From assembly GCF_004211955.1 (NCBI RefSeq), contig NZ_RHJI01000011.1:1-64000 (forward strand): a DNA stretch of 64,000 nt. Direction: 5' to 3'. Below, in pieces: positions 1-8,977 of this stretch. Source of the stretch: Escherichia sp. E1V33 (GTDB taxonomy: Bacteria; Pseudomonadota; Gammaproteobacteria; Enterobacterales; Enterobacteriaceae). Each line of letters starts with the position of its first letter. Positions within the stretch are counted from its first letter, which is position 1. The position numbers and the translations under genes are program-made. Below the pieces are notes generated by a model. That model saw nothing but the letters and a program-made list of their open reading frames with translations. It made no database searches and was not told where the DNA came from.

Positions 1-83
1 AAGATGTTTTGGCGGATGAGAGAAGATTTTCAGCCTGATACAGATTAAATCAGAACGCAGAAGCGGTCTGATAAAACAGAATT
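1..83 (+). other. 23S-5S internal transcribed spacer of rrnD
   Basis: AT-rich spacer directly before the first 5S rRNA. It resembles the 23S-5S spacer of E. coli rrn operons; the mature 3' end of 23S rRNA should lie just outside the left edge. It would be removed by RNase processing of the rRNA precursor. No gene is present. Confidence 0.7.
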
Positions 84-203
84 TGCCTGGCGGCCTTAGC
101 GCGGTGGTCCCACCTGACCCCATGCCGAACTCAGAAGTGAAACGCCGTAGCGCCGATGGTAGTGTGGGGTCTCCCCATGCGAGAGTAGGGAACTGCCAGG
201 CAT
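84..203 (+). rRNA. rrfD: 5S ribosomal RNA, proximal copy
   Basis: A 120-nt 5S rRNA from TGCCTGG to CCAGGCAT, whose ends pair as helix I. The internal block CCACCTGACCCCATGCCGAA is the conserved gammaproteobacterial 5S loop. Its position before tRNA-Thr and a second 5S matches the distal part of E. coli rrnD. It differs from the second copy near the 5' end (GGCCTTAG against GGCAGTAG) and at one helix I pair. Confidence 0.97.
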
Positions 204-348
204 CAAATTACGAAGTATGGCACTGACCTTTGAGGCAGTTCACTACTCGATAAGAGAGTAGGACAAAGCGAAAGCTTTTGAACGTTGCGAAGCAACGGCC
301 CGAAGGGTGAATCACAACGTGATTCATAAACTGCCAGGCATCAAATTA
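191..348 (+). repeat. Direct repeat bracketing extra DNA in the rrfD-thrV spacer
   Basis: The 20-nt sequence at 191-210 (AACTGCCAGGCATCAAATTA, the 3' end of 5S plus flank) recurs exactly at 329-348, giving a 138-bp repeat period. The 118 bp between the copies include 31 nt (277-307) identical to 690-720, which lies between terminators T1 and T2 of the same operon. This looks like a duplication or recombination between rrn distal ends. In K-12, as I recall, the 5S-thrV spacer is only a few bases long. Confidence 0.8.
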
Positions 349-353
349 AGCGT

Positions 354-429
354 GCTGATATGGCTCAGTTGGTAGAGCGCACCCTTGGTAAGGGTGAGGT
401 CCCCAGTTCGACTCTGGGTATCAGCACCA
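354..429 (+). tRNA. thrV: tRNA-Thr, anticodon GGT
   Basis: A 76-nt cloverleaf. Acceptor stem GCTGATA pairs with TATCAGC, followed by discriminator A and an encoded CCA at 427-429. The D-loop contains CAGTTGGTAGAG, the T-arm contains GTTCGAC, and the anticodon GGT is at 387-389 (tRNA positions 34-36). Its place between two 5S genes is diagnostic of E. coli thrV in rrnD. It decodes ACC/ACU threonine codons and is cotranscribed with the rRNAs. Confidence 0.98.
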
Positions 430-466
430 CTTTTTAGGTTAAAGTTCGGCAGATTAGAAAAGAATT

Positions 467-586
467 TGTCTGGCGGCAGTAGCGCGGTGGTCCCACCTGA
501 CCCCATGCCGAACTCAGAAGTGAAACGCCGTAGCGCCGATGGTAGTGTGGGGTCTCCCCATGCGAGAGTAGGGAACTGCCAGACAT
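467..586 (+). rRNA. rrfF: 5S ribosomal RNA, distal copy
   Basis: A second 120-nt 5S rRNA, TGTCTGG to CCAGACAT. It has the same core as the first copy but carries a compensating T-A pair in helix I where the first has C-G. It is the last gene of the rrnD transcript and is followed closely by terminator T1. Confidence 0.97.
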
Positions 587-591
587 CAAAT

Positions 592-631
592 AAAACAAAA
601 GGCTCAGTCGAAAGACTGGGCCTTTTGTTTT
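592..631 (+). terminator. rrn terminator T1
   Basis: A long hairpin: the arm AAAACAAAAGGC-CAGTC pairs across a GAAA loop with GACTG-GCCTTTTGTTTT and ends in a T-rich tract. This is the classical rrnB/rrnD T1 sequence, six bases after the second 5S. Confidence 0.95.
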
Positions 632-763
632 ATCTGTTGTTTGTCGGTGAGTTCTCTCGGGAGAGTAGGACAAATCCGCCGGGAGCGGATTTGAACGTTG
701 CGAAGCAACGGCCCGAAGGGGGGCGGGCAGGACGCCCGCCATAAACTGCCAGACATCAAATCA

Positions 764-802
764 AGCAAAAAGGCCATCCGAAAGGATGGCCTTTTTGCTT
801 TT
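764..802. terminator. rrn terminator T2, bidirectional
   Basis: The hairpin arms AAAAAGGCCATCC and GGATGGCCTTTTT enclose a GAAA loop and are followed by T-rich sequence. It is the second rrn terminator. Because both sides carry A/T tracts, it also ends the opposing yhdWXYZ transcript, whose last stop codon is 16 bp away. Confidence 0.93.
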
Positions 803-817
803 CGAACTAACATTCAA

Positions 818-1576
818 TTAATGGATTACCTGCGATAAAAATGCCCTCGTACGCTCTGATTTAGGATGTGCAAAAAATTCATCAGGTGCAGCTTGCTCCA
901 CTATTTCCCCACGATCCATAAAAATCACCCGGTCAGCGACGGTTCGTGCAAACCCCATCTCATGTGTTACACACAACATTGTCATACCCGACTGCGCCAG
1001 CCCAATCATCGTATCCAGCACTTCTTTCACCATCTCCGGATCGAGCGCCGACGTAGGTTCATCAAACAGCATAATCTTTGGTTTCATACAAAGTGAACGT
1101 GCTATGGCAACGCGTTGCTGCTGACCACCAGAAATCTGTCCGGGAAACTTCTGCGCATGTTCGGCAATTCTCACCCGCTCAAGGTAATGCATCGCCAGAG
1201 CTTCAGCCTCTTTCTTTGGCATCTTGCGTACCCAAATCGGTGCCAGGGTACAGTTCTGTAAAACGGTCAGATGAGGGAAGAGATTGAAATGCTGAAAGAC
1301 CATTCCCACTTCCTGCCTGACGCGCTCAATATTGCGGATATCTTCATTAAGTTCGATGCCATCTACCACGATCCGTCCCTGTTGATGTTCTTCCAGATGA
1401 TTAATACAGCGAATGGTTGTCGATTTCCCTGAACCGGAAGGACCGCACAGAACGATGCGTTCACCGGTTTGCACTGTCAGATTAATATCTTTTAAGACAT
1501 GGAATTGCCCATACCATTTATTGACGTTTTCCAGCGTAATCATCGCGTTAGCAGGTTGCAGTAAAATTTGGCTCAT
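818..1576 (-). CDS. yhdZ: Polar amino-acid ABC transporter, ATP-binding subunit
   Basis: A 252-residue ABC ATPase of the GlnQ/AapP family that powers amino-acid uptake with YhdX, YhdY and YhdW. Walker A is GPSGSGKST (residues 45-53), the signature is SGGQQQR near 148, Walker B ends in MLFDEP, and the H-loop is VTHEMGF. The start has a GAGG site five bases upstream; homologues often align from Met12. The gene begins 7 bp after the yhdY stop, so it is the last gene of a yhdWXYZ operon reading towards rrnD. The substrate cannot be read from the sequence. Near-identical to K-12 YhdZ. Confidence 0.95.
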   Translation of the reverse strand: MSQILLQPANAMITLENVNKWYGQFHVLKDINLTVQTGERIVLCGPSGSGKSTTIRCINHLEEHQQGRIVVDGIELNEDIRNIERVRQEVGMVFQHFNLFPHLTVLQNCTLAPIWVRKMPKKEAEALAMHYLERVRIAEHAQKFPGQISGGQQQRVAIARSLCMKPKIMLFDEPTSALDPEMVKEVLDTMIGLAQSGMTMLCVTHEMGFARTVADRVIFMDRGEIVEQAAPDEFFAHPKSERTRAFLSQVIH

Positions 1577-1583
1577 AGTGTCC

Positions 1584-2687
1584 TCAATGCGGTGTACGCC
1601 CGGTGTTAAAACGTTTTTCCAGATGCTGGCTATAGCGCGACATGCTGAAACAGAAGATCCAGTAGATCAGTGCGGCGAAAACATACCCTTCCGTCGACAT
1701 ACCCAACCAGGCGGGATCAACGGTTGCCTGCTGAACGCTACTGAAAAGATCGAACAACCCGATAATGATCACCAGGCTGGTATCTTTGAAGAGTGCGATG
1801 ATGGTATTTACCAGCCCAGGAATCACCAGCTTCAACGCCTGTGGCAGAATAACCAGTCCCTGAGTTTTCCAGTACCCCAACGCCAGCGACTCTGCCGCTT
1901 CGTATTGCCCTTTAGGCAGCGCCTGTAATCCGCCTCGCACGACTTCTGCAACATATGCTGACTGAAACAGAATCACTCCGACCAGCGCGCGGATCAGTTT
2001 GTCGATACTGGTGCCTTCTGCCATAAACAACGGCAGCATGACCGAAGACATAAACAGAACGGTAATCAGCGGTACGCCGCGCCAGAATTCGATAAAAATG
2101 ACTGACAAGATACGCACAATCGGCATATGAGAGCGGCGGCCTAACGCCAGTAAGATCCCCCACGGCAGCGCCCCCGCAATCCCAACTGATGCAATAATTA
2201 AAGTTAGCGTCAGCCCGCCCCATTGCCGGGTTTCAACCCGCTCAAGACCAAAAAAACCGCCATACATCAGCCACCAGACAATCAGTGGGTAAATCACCGC
2301 CCAGGCCGCAATATAGCGACCGCGATGCGGGAGTATTTTCCAGAACATTGGTGCGATCGACACAAGCCCAATCAGTAATGCGAGGTTAATTCGCCAGCGT
2401 TGGTCGTGTGGGTAAAGCCCATACATAAACTGACCAAATCGTTCGTGGATGAAGACCCAACAGGCACCGGCTTTTGTGCAGTCGGCACGCGTTGAGCCAA
2501 CCCAGTTAGCCTGCAAAAATGCCCAGTTCAGCAGCGGTGGAATCAGTTCCCACATCAGCCACAGGCAGCCAATAGTCAACAGACTATTGCTCCAGCTAGA
2601 GAACAGATTTTTGCGCACCCACACCATAGCGCGGCTAGAGTTATGGCTCGCCGGGCGCGGGGGATGAGACAGCAATACTTTTGTCAT
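1584..2687 (-). CDS. yhdY: Amino-acid ABC transporter permease
   Basis: A 367-residue inner-membrane permease of the HisM/AapM family. The C-terminal half carries the permease domain with the EAA loop ([15 protein letters not shown], near residue 270) that docks on YhdZ. The N-terminal half has extra hydrophobic segments, as in AapM. ATG at 2687 is preferred to ATG at 2690 because AGGAG then lies five bases away instead of two. That ribosome-binding site overlaps the TAA of yhdX, which suggests translational coupling. Confidence 0.93.
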   Translation of the reverse strand: MTKVLLSHPPRPASHNSSRAMVWVRKNLFSSWSNSLLTIGCLWLMWELIPPLLNWAFLQANWVGSTRADCTKAGACWVFIHERFGQFMYGLYPHDQRWRINLALLIGLVSIAPMFWKILPHRGRYIAAWAVIYPLIVWWLMYGGFFGLERVETRQWGGLTLTLIIASVGIAGALPWGILLALGRRSHMPIVRILSVIFIEFWRGVPLITVLFMSSVMLPLFMAEGTSIDKLIRALVGVILFQSAYVAEVVRGGLQALPKGQYEAAESLALGYWKTQGLVILPQALKLVIPGLVNTIIALFKDTSLVIIIGLFDLFSSVQQATVDPAWLGMSTEGYVFAALIYWIFCFSMSRYSQHLEKRFNTGRTPH

Positions 2688-2696
2688 CATGACTCC

Positions 2697-3878
2697 TTAG
2701 CGTTCAACGATCGCGATGCGGCGGTTATAGATATTCATCAGCAGCGAGATAGTCAGGCTGATAATCAGATAGACCGACATAGTCATAGCTATCGTCTCGA
2801 TGGCTTGCCCGGTCTGGTTCAGCACGGTGCCAGCAAACAGCGAAACCATATCGGGATAGCCAATAGCGGCGGCAAGAGAGGAGTTTTTGACGATGTTGAG
2901 ATACTGGCTGGTTAACGGCGGAATAATCACCCGCAATGCCTGGGGAATAATGACCTGGCGTAGCGTCACCGGGTTGGGTAATCCCAGCGAACGCGCCGCT
3001 TCGTGCTGACCATAAGGCACTGCCTGGATCCCTGCGCGGATAATCTCGGCGATAAATGCAGAGGTATAAACCGAAAGCGCCAGCGTTAAGGCTGCCAGTT
3101 CAGGAATTAAAACCATCCCGCCGCGGAAGTTAAAGCCTTGTAACGCTGGAACATCCCAGTGTAGTGCCGCGCCAAAAAACCATTGCGCCAGTAAAGGCAA
3201 ACCAATGATCAACACTGCGGCAATTGGCCAGGTGCGGCGCAGTTGTCCGGTCTTTATCTGGTGTGTTTTATTAAAGCGGAATAGCCCAACAGAAAGGACT
3301 ATAGCCATAACAACAGCCAGGATAAACGCAATAAATCCGTCTCCCAGCTGCGGCGACGGAATATAAAGCCCGCGGTTGCTCAGAAAGACCAGATCTAACG
3401 CGCTCACCGCCTGGCGTGGTCCGGGCAAATTGCGCAACACGGCAAAGTACCAGAAGAAGATTTGCAGCAGCGGCGGAATATTACGGAAGATCTCAATATA
3501 AATTGTGGAAAGCTTTCGTAGCAGCCAGTTATCCGAAAGTCTCGCCAGACCGATAAAGAAGCCCAGAACAGAAGCGAACACAATACACAATGCAGAAACC
3601 AGTAGCGTATTGAGTAAGCCAACAATGAAAACGCGTCCGTAGGTATCACCCTGCTGGTAATCGATCAAATGCTGGACAATACCGAAGCCAGCACCGCGAT
3701 CCAGAAAGGCAAAACCTGAAGTAATGCCACGATTAGTGAGATTCGTTACTGTGTTGTGAAATAACCAACCAATAATGCCGACAACAGCAACAACGGCAAG
3801 GATCTGGAATAACCAGGCGCGAACCGTAGGGTTGGCAAAGGAGAGTGAGCCTTTAACGGTTGAGCGGCGATGAGACAT
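2697..3878 (-). CDS. yhdX: Amino-acid ABC transporter permease
   Basis: A 393-residue permease of the AapQ family, partner of YhdY in a heterodimeric channel. It has an N-terminal membrane segment, a long periplasmic insert, and a C-terminal permease domain with the EAA loop HEAARSLGLPNPVTLRQVI. The start MSHRRSTVKG gives the family length; an in-frame start six codons upstream is less likely. The gene follows yhdW by 67 bp and couples into yhdY. Confidence 0.93.
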   Translation of the reverse strand: MSHRRSTVKGSLSFANPTVRAWLFQILAVVAVVGIIGWLFHNTVTNLTNRGITSGFAFLDRGAGFGIVQHLIDYQQGDTYGRVFIVGLLNTLLVSALCIVFASVLGFFIGLARLSDNWLLRKLSTIYIEIFRNIPPLLQIFFWYFAVLRNLPGPRQAVSALDLVFLSNRGLYIPSPQLGDGFIAFILAVVMAIVLSVGLFRFNKTHQIKTGQLRRTWPIAAVLIIGLPLLAQWFFGAALHWDVPALQGFNFRGGMVLIPELAALTLALSVYTSAFIAEIIRAGIQAVPYGQHEAARSLGLPNPVTLRQVIIPQALRVIIPPLTSQYLNIVKNSSLAAAIGYPDMVSLFAGTVLNQTGQAIETIAMTMSVYLIISLTISLLMNIYNRRIAIVER

Positions 3879-3945
3879 AGAAACCTCGGAAACCATAACG
3901 CTGAAGAGAGCGCCGCCGTAGCGACGCTCGTTACCTCACACCGAC

Positions 3946-4971
3946 TTAACGCACGGGCGGCGCGTACTGAATACCGCCGTTATTCCAGAGATTATTTTGC
4001 CCACGTTTAATTTTCAGCGGGCTTTCTGAACCTACGTTACGCTCAAAAATTTCCGAGTAGTTACCCACCTGTTTGATGATGTTGTAAGCCCATTTATTAT
4101 CCAGCTTCAGATCCTTGCCGTAATCACCCTCTTTACCCAGCAGGTGCGCCATATCAGGCGTTGCTGGATTAGCCGCTTTTTCATCAACGTTTTGCGAGTT
4201 AACGCCCATCTCTTCAGCATTTAGCATGGCGAAAAGCGTCCAGCGTACAATAGAGAACCATTCATCATCGCCACGACGAACCACCGGACCAAGCGGTTCT
4301 TTAGAGATAACTTCCGGTAAGACAATCCATTCAGCTGGGTTGCTTAATTTGATGCGCAGGGCATACAGTTGTGATTGATCCGAGGCCAGCGTATCGCAGC
4401 GACCAGATTCCAGTGCCTTCGCTGATTCGTCAGAGCGATCGAAAGTCACTGGCGTGTACTTCATATTGTTTGCCTTGAAGTAATCGGCGACGTTAAGTTC
4501 GGTATCAGTACCCGCCTGAATACAGACTGTTGCACCATCCAGTTCTTTCGCGCTTTTTAATCCCGCTTTATCGTGCGTCAGGAAACCAATGCCGTCGTAA
4601 TAAGTGACGCCAGTAAATGCCATTCCCATTCCTGCGTCGCGGGATGAAGTCCAGGTCGTATTACGGGAGAGCAAATCCACTTCCCCTGACTGTAAAGCGG
4701 TGAAGCGTTCTTTTGCTGTGAGTGGGGTATATTTCACTTTCGTGTCGTCGCCAAATACAGCAGCGGCAACACCACGACAAACATCTACATCAATACCTGA
4801 AAATTTACCGTCTGCATCGGCATAAGAGAACCCAGGTAATCCGTCACTGATCCCACATTGAACAAAACCTTTATTCTTTACGGCATCAAGTGTCGCGCCA
4901 GCATGCGCCTGATTTGCAACGGCAAGCAGCACGCTGGCGGCAGCCAGTGTGGCTATCATCATCTTTTTCAT
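3946..4971 (-). CDS. yhdW: Periplasmic amino-acid-binding protein of the YhdWXYZ transporter
   Basis: A 341-residue solute-binding protein of the AapJ/GltI type (SBP_bac_3). A Sec signal peptide of about 24 residues ends in QAHAG. The family motif around LDAVKNKGFVQCGISDGLPGF opens the first lobe. It delivers an amino acid to YhdXY in the periplasm. The reading frame is intact along its whole length; I recall the K-12 copy being listed as disrupted, but cannot verify that. It is the first gene of the operon and lies about 70 nt downstream of a sigma-54 promoter. Confidence 0.93.
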   Translation of the reverse strand: MKKMMIATLAAASVLLAVANQAHAGATLDAVKNKGFVQCGISDGLPGFSYADADGKFSGIDVDVCRGVAAAVFGDDTKVKYTPLTAKERFTALQSGEVDLLSRNTTWTSSRDAGMGMAFTGVTYYDGIGFLTHDKAGLKSAKELDGATVCIQAGTDTELNVADYFKANNMKYTPVTFDRSDESAKALESGRCDTLASDQSQLYALRIKLSNPAEWIVLPEVISKEPLGPVVRRGDDEWFSIVRWTLFAMLNAEEMGVNSQNVDEKAANPATPDMAHLLGKEGDYGKDLKLDNKWAYNIIKQVGNYSEIFERNVGSESPLKIKRGQNNLWNNGGIQYAPPVR

Positions 4972-5051
4972 AATGCTTCCTGTGAGGCGAAAATTATCGT
5001 TATAGGACGTTTGGGAAACGTCTTTTACCTGTCTGTGGCCATCCTTTTATA

Positions 5052-5067
5052 AGCAAAAGTAGTGCCA
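5052..5067 (-). promoter_or_regulatory. Sigma-54 promoter of yhdWXYZ
   Basis: On the minus strand the sequence reads TGGCACTACTTTTGCT. GG and GC sit in the -24/-12 positions with the exact spacing of the sigma-54 consensus (TGGCACG-N4-TTGCW). The predicted start is near 5042, leaving a leader of about 70 nt before yhdW. From what is known of E. coli, yhdWXYZ belongs to the NtrC regulon, which fits. The remaining gap 4972-5388 holds no gene. Confidence 0.82.
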
Positions 5068-5129
5068 GCTTTTGCGCACGATTCCGCGTCGCAATAAGCT
5101 GAGTGTAGACAGGAAATAATAAAAGCATC

Positions 5130-5144
5130 GCCCTGCAATGGTGC
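5130..5144 (-). promoter_or_regulatory. Candidate NtrC enhancer site
   Basis: GCCCTGCAATGGTGC matches the NtrC dyad GCAC-N7-GTGC at all conserved positions but one (C for A). It lies about 90-100 bp upstream of the predicted sigma-54 start, a normal enhancer distance. Only one convincing site was seen. Confidence 0.5.
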
Positions 5145-5357
5145 GAAAATGAAACATACGCCACATTTTAGCGCAAAATATTTATTCGCATTTTAGTAAG
5201 CAGGATAATGATTGTTAGCGTGAGTATGTGTTTTAAATGAGGTTGGAATTTAATGGATGTGTTATTTCGATGGTTCGAAATTTAATGCTAAATTAAAAGG
5301 CAATAAGTTAGAAGAATATAGTTGTATTTCATCTTACGGAGAGATTCTGTACCGTTA

Positions 5358-5386
5358 AACAGGACGCGGAAGCCCGCGCCCTGTTC
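5358..5386 (-). terminator. Hairpin terminator after yhdV
   Basis: ACAGG-GCGCGG pairs with CCGCG-CCTGT on the minus strand, with one bulge on the way, followed by TTTAAC. It sits two bases after the yhdV stop. The T tract is short, so termination may be incomplete. Confidence 0.6.
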
Positions 5387-5388
5387 AG

Positions 5389-5610
5389 TTATTTCGACAG
5401 TGCGATGATCCCCATCGTCAGGCCAGCGACAGCCGCCGCCCCGCCAGCAATAGCCCCGGCGGTTTCCCAGTTATCCTGAGTCGTACCTTTCATACAGGTA
5501 TTGGTGTGAACCAGACGGCCCTGATCGTCATAAACCGGAACGCAGGGTGAATCGTGAGCGCAGCCCGCCAGCAATGCGGTGAGCAATGCGACAGGAATTA
5601 ATCTTTTCAT
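5389..5610 (-). CDS. yhdV: Small envelope lipoprotein YhdV
   Basis: A 73-residue protein with a lipoprotein signal peptide: positively charged start MKR, hydrophobic stretch, lipobox LAGC with Cys17. The mature part has a second Cys pair and a glycine/alanine-rich hydrophobic segment (GAIAGGAAAVAGL) like glycine-zipper lipoproteins. Function unknown. It lies 251 bp downstream of acrF on the same strand, with a terminator between them, so it probably has its own promoter. Confidence 0.88.
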   Translation of the reverse strand: MKRLIPVALLTALLAGCAHDSPCVPVYDDQGRLVHTNTCMKGTTQDNWETAGAIAGGAAAVAGLTMGIIALSK

Positions 5611-5826
5611 GGTGTTACCTCAGTAATAACGCTACCGCTTAATAAGCTAACTTTCTTATTAACGTGCTGAATGCCATTTTATCACTGAGAGTTATAATTC
5701 TTGCGAGATGAATAATGACAAATTATGTGAATTGTAAAAATAATGAAGGGAGAAAGAATAAATGCACTCAATTCAAAAGTTAATGAACCATTAACTCATT
5801 AATTTTTATAGTTTTAACTGCAAATT

Positions 5827-5850
5827 AAAAAGGCGTCCGAAGACGCCTTT
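5827..5850 (-). terminator. Terminator of acrEF
   Basis: The hairpin AGGCGTC-CGAA-GACGCCT is followed on the minus strand by a T run (complement of the A run at 5827-5830). It lies 12 bp after the acrF stop. Confidence 0.88.
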
Positions 5851-5861
5851 GTGTTTTAAAT

Positions 5862-8800
5862 TTACCCTTTAAAGCAACGACGGATCACCACAAAGAACAC
5901 AGGGACGAAGAAGATTGCCAGTAATGTTGCGGAAATCATGCCGCCCATGACTCCAATCCCTACCGCGTTCTGCGCGCCGCTCCCCGCACCATTACTGATA
6001 GCCAGCGGCAATACGCCGAGAATAAAGGCGAGTGATGTCATCAGAATAGGACGAAGACGCATACGTACGGCCATCAGCGTCGCTTCAATAACACCTTTCC
6101 CCTCTTTCTCCATCAGGTCTTTGGCGAACTCAACAATCAAGATAGCGTTTTTAGCTGATAAGCCAATTGTCGTTAACAGGCCCACCATAAAATAAACGTC
6201 ATTTTTTTGATTAAAGAGTGTCGCCGCCAGCAGCACGCCGACAATCCCTAACGGCACGACCAACATAACCGAGACAGGAATTGACCAGCTTTCATAGAGC
6301 GCCGCAAGGCACAGGAAAACGACCACGAATGAAATGGCTACCAGAGCTGGGGCCTGGTTGCCTGACAAGCGTTCCTGATACGACATACCCGTCCAGTCAT
6401 AACCGATTCCGTTAGGTAGTTGTGAGGCGAGGCTTTCCATTAGCGACATCGCATCGCCGGAACTGGTGCCTGGCGCGGCCTCCCCCTGAATCTCCATGGA
6501 CGGTAGACCGTTGTAGCGTTCCAGACGTGGAGAACCATATACCCAATGTGAAGTGGTAAAGGTGGAGAATGGCACCATTTCTCCGTTAGCGCTGCGAACA
6601 TAAAGTTTATCGACATCTTCTGGCAGCATACGGAATTTGGCATCTGCCTGAACATATACTTTTTTCACGCGGCCACGGTCGATGAAGTCGTTGACATACG
6701 TCCCGCCTAACGCTGTAGAAATGGTCTGATTAATGTCAGAAAGCGAAACGCCTAATGCCTGTGCTTTTTCCTGGTCAACTTCAAGTTTGAATTGCGCAGT
6801 ATCTTCCAGGCCATTGGGGCGCACACTGACTAAGCTTTCCGGATGTTGCGCTGCCATGCCAAGCAACTGGTTGCGGGCATGGGTTAAGGCATCGTGACCA
6901 AGACCTGCCTGATCGATTAACTCAAAGTCGAAACCTGTTGCTGTACCCAGTTCAACAATGGCTGGCATATTGAATGGAATGACAAAACCGTCGCGGATTT
7001 TACTCAGTTCCATTTTTGCACGTTGGATTACCGCTTCTGCGCTATTTTCTTCGCCAGTGCGCTCTTCCCACGGTTTAAGGCTGACAAAGGCCATCCCGGC
7101 GTTCTGCGCCTGGCCACTGAAGCTAAAACCATTGACCGTAAAGACACTTTCAACGTTCGCCTTCTCGTTCTTCAGATAATAATCCGTCACCTCATCCAGT
7201 ACTTTTTGTGTCCGCTCTTGCGTCGCGCCAGCGGGCAGTTGGATCATGGTCAGGAAGACACCCTGATCTTCTTCCGGCAAGAAAGAAGAAGGGAGGCGTA
7301 AAAACAGCACTACCATTCCGGCGACAATCAGCGCATAAATCAGTAAATATCGCCCTGTAGAACCGAGGATTTTGCCAACGCTACTGGTGTAGTGATTAAC
7401 GCTATGATCGAAAGTGGTGTTAAACCAGCCGAAGAACCCACCCTTATTTTCGTGATGCTCTGCAGAGACTGGTTTCAGCAATGTTGCACATAACGCGGGG
7501 GTGAGAATTAGCGCAACCAGTACTGAAAGCGCCATTGCTGAAACAATAGTGATAGAGAACTGGCGATAAATTGCCCCTGTTGAGCCACCGAAGAATGCCA
7601 TCGGAATAAATACCGCCGACAGTACCATCGCGATACCGACCAGCGCGCCCTGGATTTGCGACATCGATTTTTCCGTCGCTTCTCTGGGGGGGAGTTTATC
7701 CTCCATCATTACGCGCTCGACGTTCTCCACAACGACTATCGCATCATCAACAAGAAGCCCGATGGCAAGCACCATCCCGAACATCGTTAGCGTGTTGATG
7801 GAGTAACCAAAAGCGGCGAGTATGGCAAACGTCCCTAACAATACGACAGGTACAGCAATGGTGGGTATCAATGTTGCCCGCATGTTCTGCAAGAACAGAT
7901 ACATCACCAGAAATACCAGGATAATGGCTTCGAACAGCGTTTTCACCACCTCCTGGATAGAAAGCTGGACGAAAGGCGTGGTGTCATAAGGGTAGAGAAC
8001 CTTCATTCCCTGTGGGAAGAACGGCTGCAATTCTGCCAGTTTGGCCTTGATGGCTTTTGCGGTATCAAGTGCGTTAGCTCCCGTTGCCAGTTTAATGCCG
8101 AGGCCAGCTGCGGGTTTGCCGTTGATACGGGCGATAACGTTATAGTTTTCACCACCGAGTTCAATCCGTGCGACATCTTTCAGCCGCACTACCGAACCGT
8201 CGCTGTTCACGCGCAGAGTGACCTTGCCGAACTCTCCCGGATCTTTTAATCGTGTCTGGGCAATAATCGACGCGTTTAGCTGCTGTCCCGGTAATGCCGG
8301 CGTGCCGCCTAACTGACCGGCAGCAATCTGGTCGTTCTGTACTTTCAACTGGTTAATGACATCAACCGACGTGAGTTTATATTTGTTCAGCAGATCGGCA
8401 TCGAGCCAGATACGCATAGCGTACTGAGCACCGAACAGTTGCACGTCGCCGACGCCGTTCAAACGGCTAATGGTATCTTTGACGTTAGAGGCGATGTAGT
8501 CAGAAATATCGTCTTGCGTGGTACTTGGGTTATCAGAAACAAAACCAGCCACCATCAAAAAGCTGCTACTCGATTTCTCGACACTAATCCCCTGTTGCTG
8601 GACTTCTTGCGGCAGCAACGGTGTGGCGAGTTGCAGTTTGTTTTGCACCTGCACTTGCGCGATGTCTGGATCGGTCCCGGACTGGAAGGTGAGGGTAATT
8701 GTCACGCTACCGGCTGAATCGCTGGTGGAGGACATATACATCAGATTATCGATGCCGTTCATATTCTGTTCGATAACCTGTGTCACCGTATCCTGTACGG

Positions 8801-8966
8801 TTTGCGCATCAGCGCCTGGATAGTTTGCCGATACAGAAACCGCAGGTGGGGCAATGGTTGGATACTGGGCGACGGGCAATTGTAGGATCGCCAGTACGCC
8901 CGCCATCATCAGAATAATGGCCAGCACCCATGCAAATATTGGTCGTCGAATAAAAAAGTTTGCCAT
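5862..8966 (-). CDS. acrF: RND multidrug efflux transporter AcrF
   Basis: A 1034-residue inner-membrane proton/drug antiporter of the HAE1 RND family, working as a trimer with AcrE and probably TolC. It starts with [17 protein letters not shown], as AcrB homologues do. The proton-relay aspartates D407-D408 are present in [17 protein letters not shown]. Twelve membrane segments flank two large periplasmic loops. The gene begins 11 bp after acrE in one operon. In E. coli acrEF is normally silent, repressed by H-NS and AcrS, and can replace AcrAB when switched on. No truncation is seen. Confidence 0.97.
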   Translation of the reverse strand: MANFFIRRPIFAWVLAIILMMAGVLAILQLPVAQYPTIAPPAVSVSANYPGADAQTVQDTVTQVIEQNMNGIDNLMYMSSTSDSAGSVTITLTFQSGTDPDIAQVQVQNKLQLATPLLPQEVQQQGISVEKSSSSFLMVAGFVSDNPSTTQDDISDYIASNVKDTISRLNGVGDVQLFGAQYAMRIWLDADLLNKYKLTSVDVINQLKVQNDQIAAGQLGGTPALPGQQLNASIIAQTRLKDPGEFGKVTLRVNSDGSVVRLKDVARIELGGENYNVIARINGKPAAGLGIKLATGANALDTAKAIKAKLAELQPFFPQGMKVLYPYDTTPFVQLSIQEVVKTLFEAIILVFLVMYLFLQNMRATLIPTIAVPVVLLGTFAILAAFGYSINTLTMFGMVLAIGLLVDDAIVVVENVERVMMEDKLPPREATEKSMSQIQGALVGIAMVLSAVFIPMAFFGGSTGAIYRQFSITIVSAMALSVLVALILTPALCATLLKPVSAEHHENKGGFFGWFNTTFDHSVNHYTSSVGKILGSTGRYLLIYALIVAGMVVLFLRLPSSFLPEEDQGVFLTMIQLPAGATQERTQKVLDEVTDYYLKNEKANVESVFTVNGFSFSGQAQNAGMAFVSLKPWEERTGEENSAEAVIQRAKMELSKIRDGFVIPFNMPAIVELGTATGFDFELIDQAGLGHDALTHARNQLLGMAAQHPESLVSVRPNGLEDTAQFKLEVDQEKAQALGVSLSDINQTISTALGGTYVNDFIDRGRVKKVYVQADAKFRMLPEDVDKLYVRSANGEMVPFSTFTTSHWVYGSPRLERYNGLPSMEIQGEAAPGTSSGDAMSLMESLASQLPNGIGYDWTGMSYQERLSGNQAPALVAISFVVVFLCLAALYESWSIPVSVMLVVPLGIVGVLLAATLFNQKNDVYFMVGLLTTIGLSAKNAILIVEFAKDLMEKEGKGVIEATLMAVRMRLRPILMTSLAFILGVLPLAISNGAGSGAQNAVGIGVMGGMISATLLAIFFVPVFFVVIRRCFKG

Positions 8967-8977
8967 GTCAGATTACC

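Noticed and set aside
385-744. Open frame of 119 codons across thrV and the second 5S gene
   Set aside because: It covers the tRNA, 5S rRNA and terminator T1; composition follows the RNA genes and there is no ribosome-binding site.
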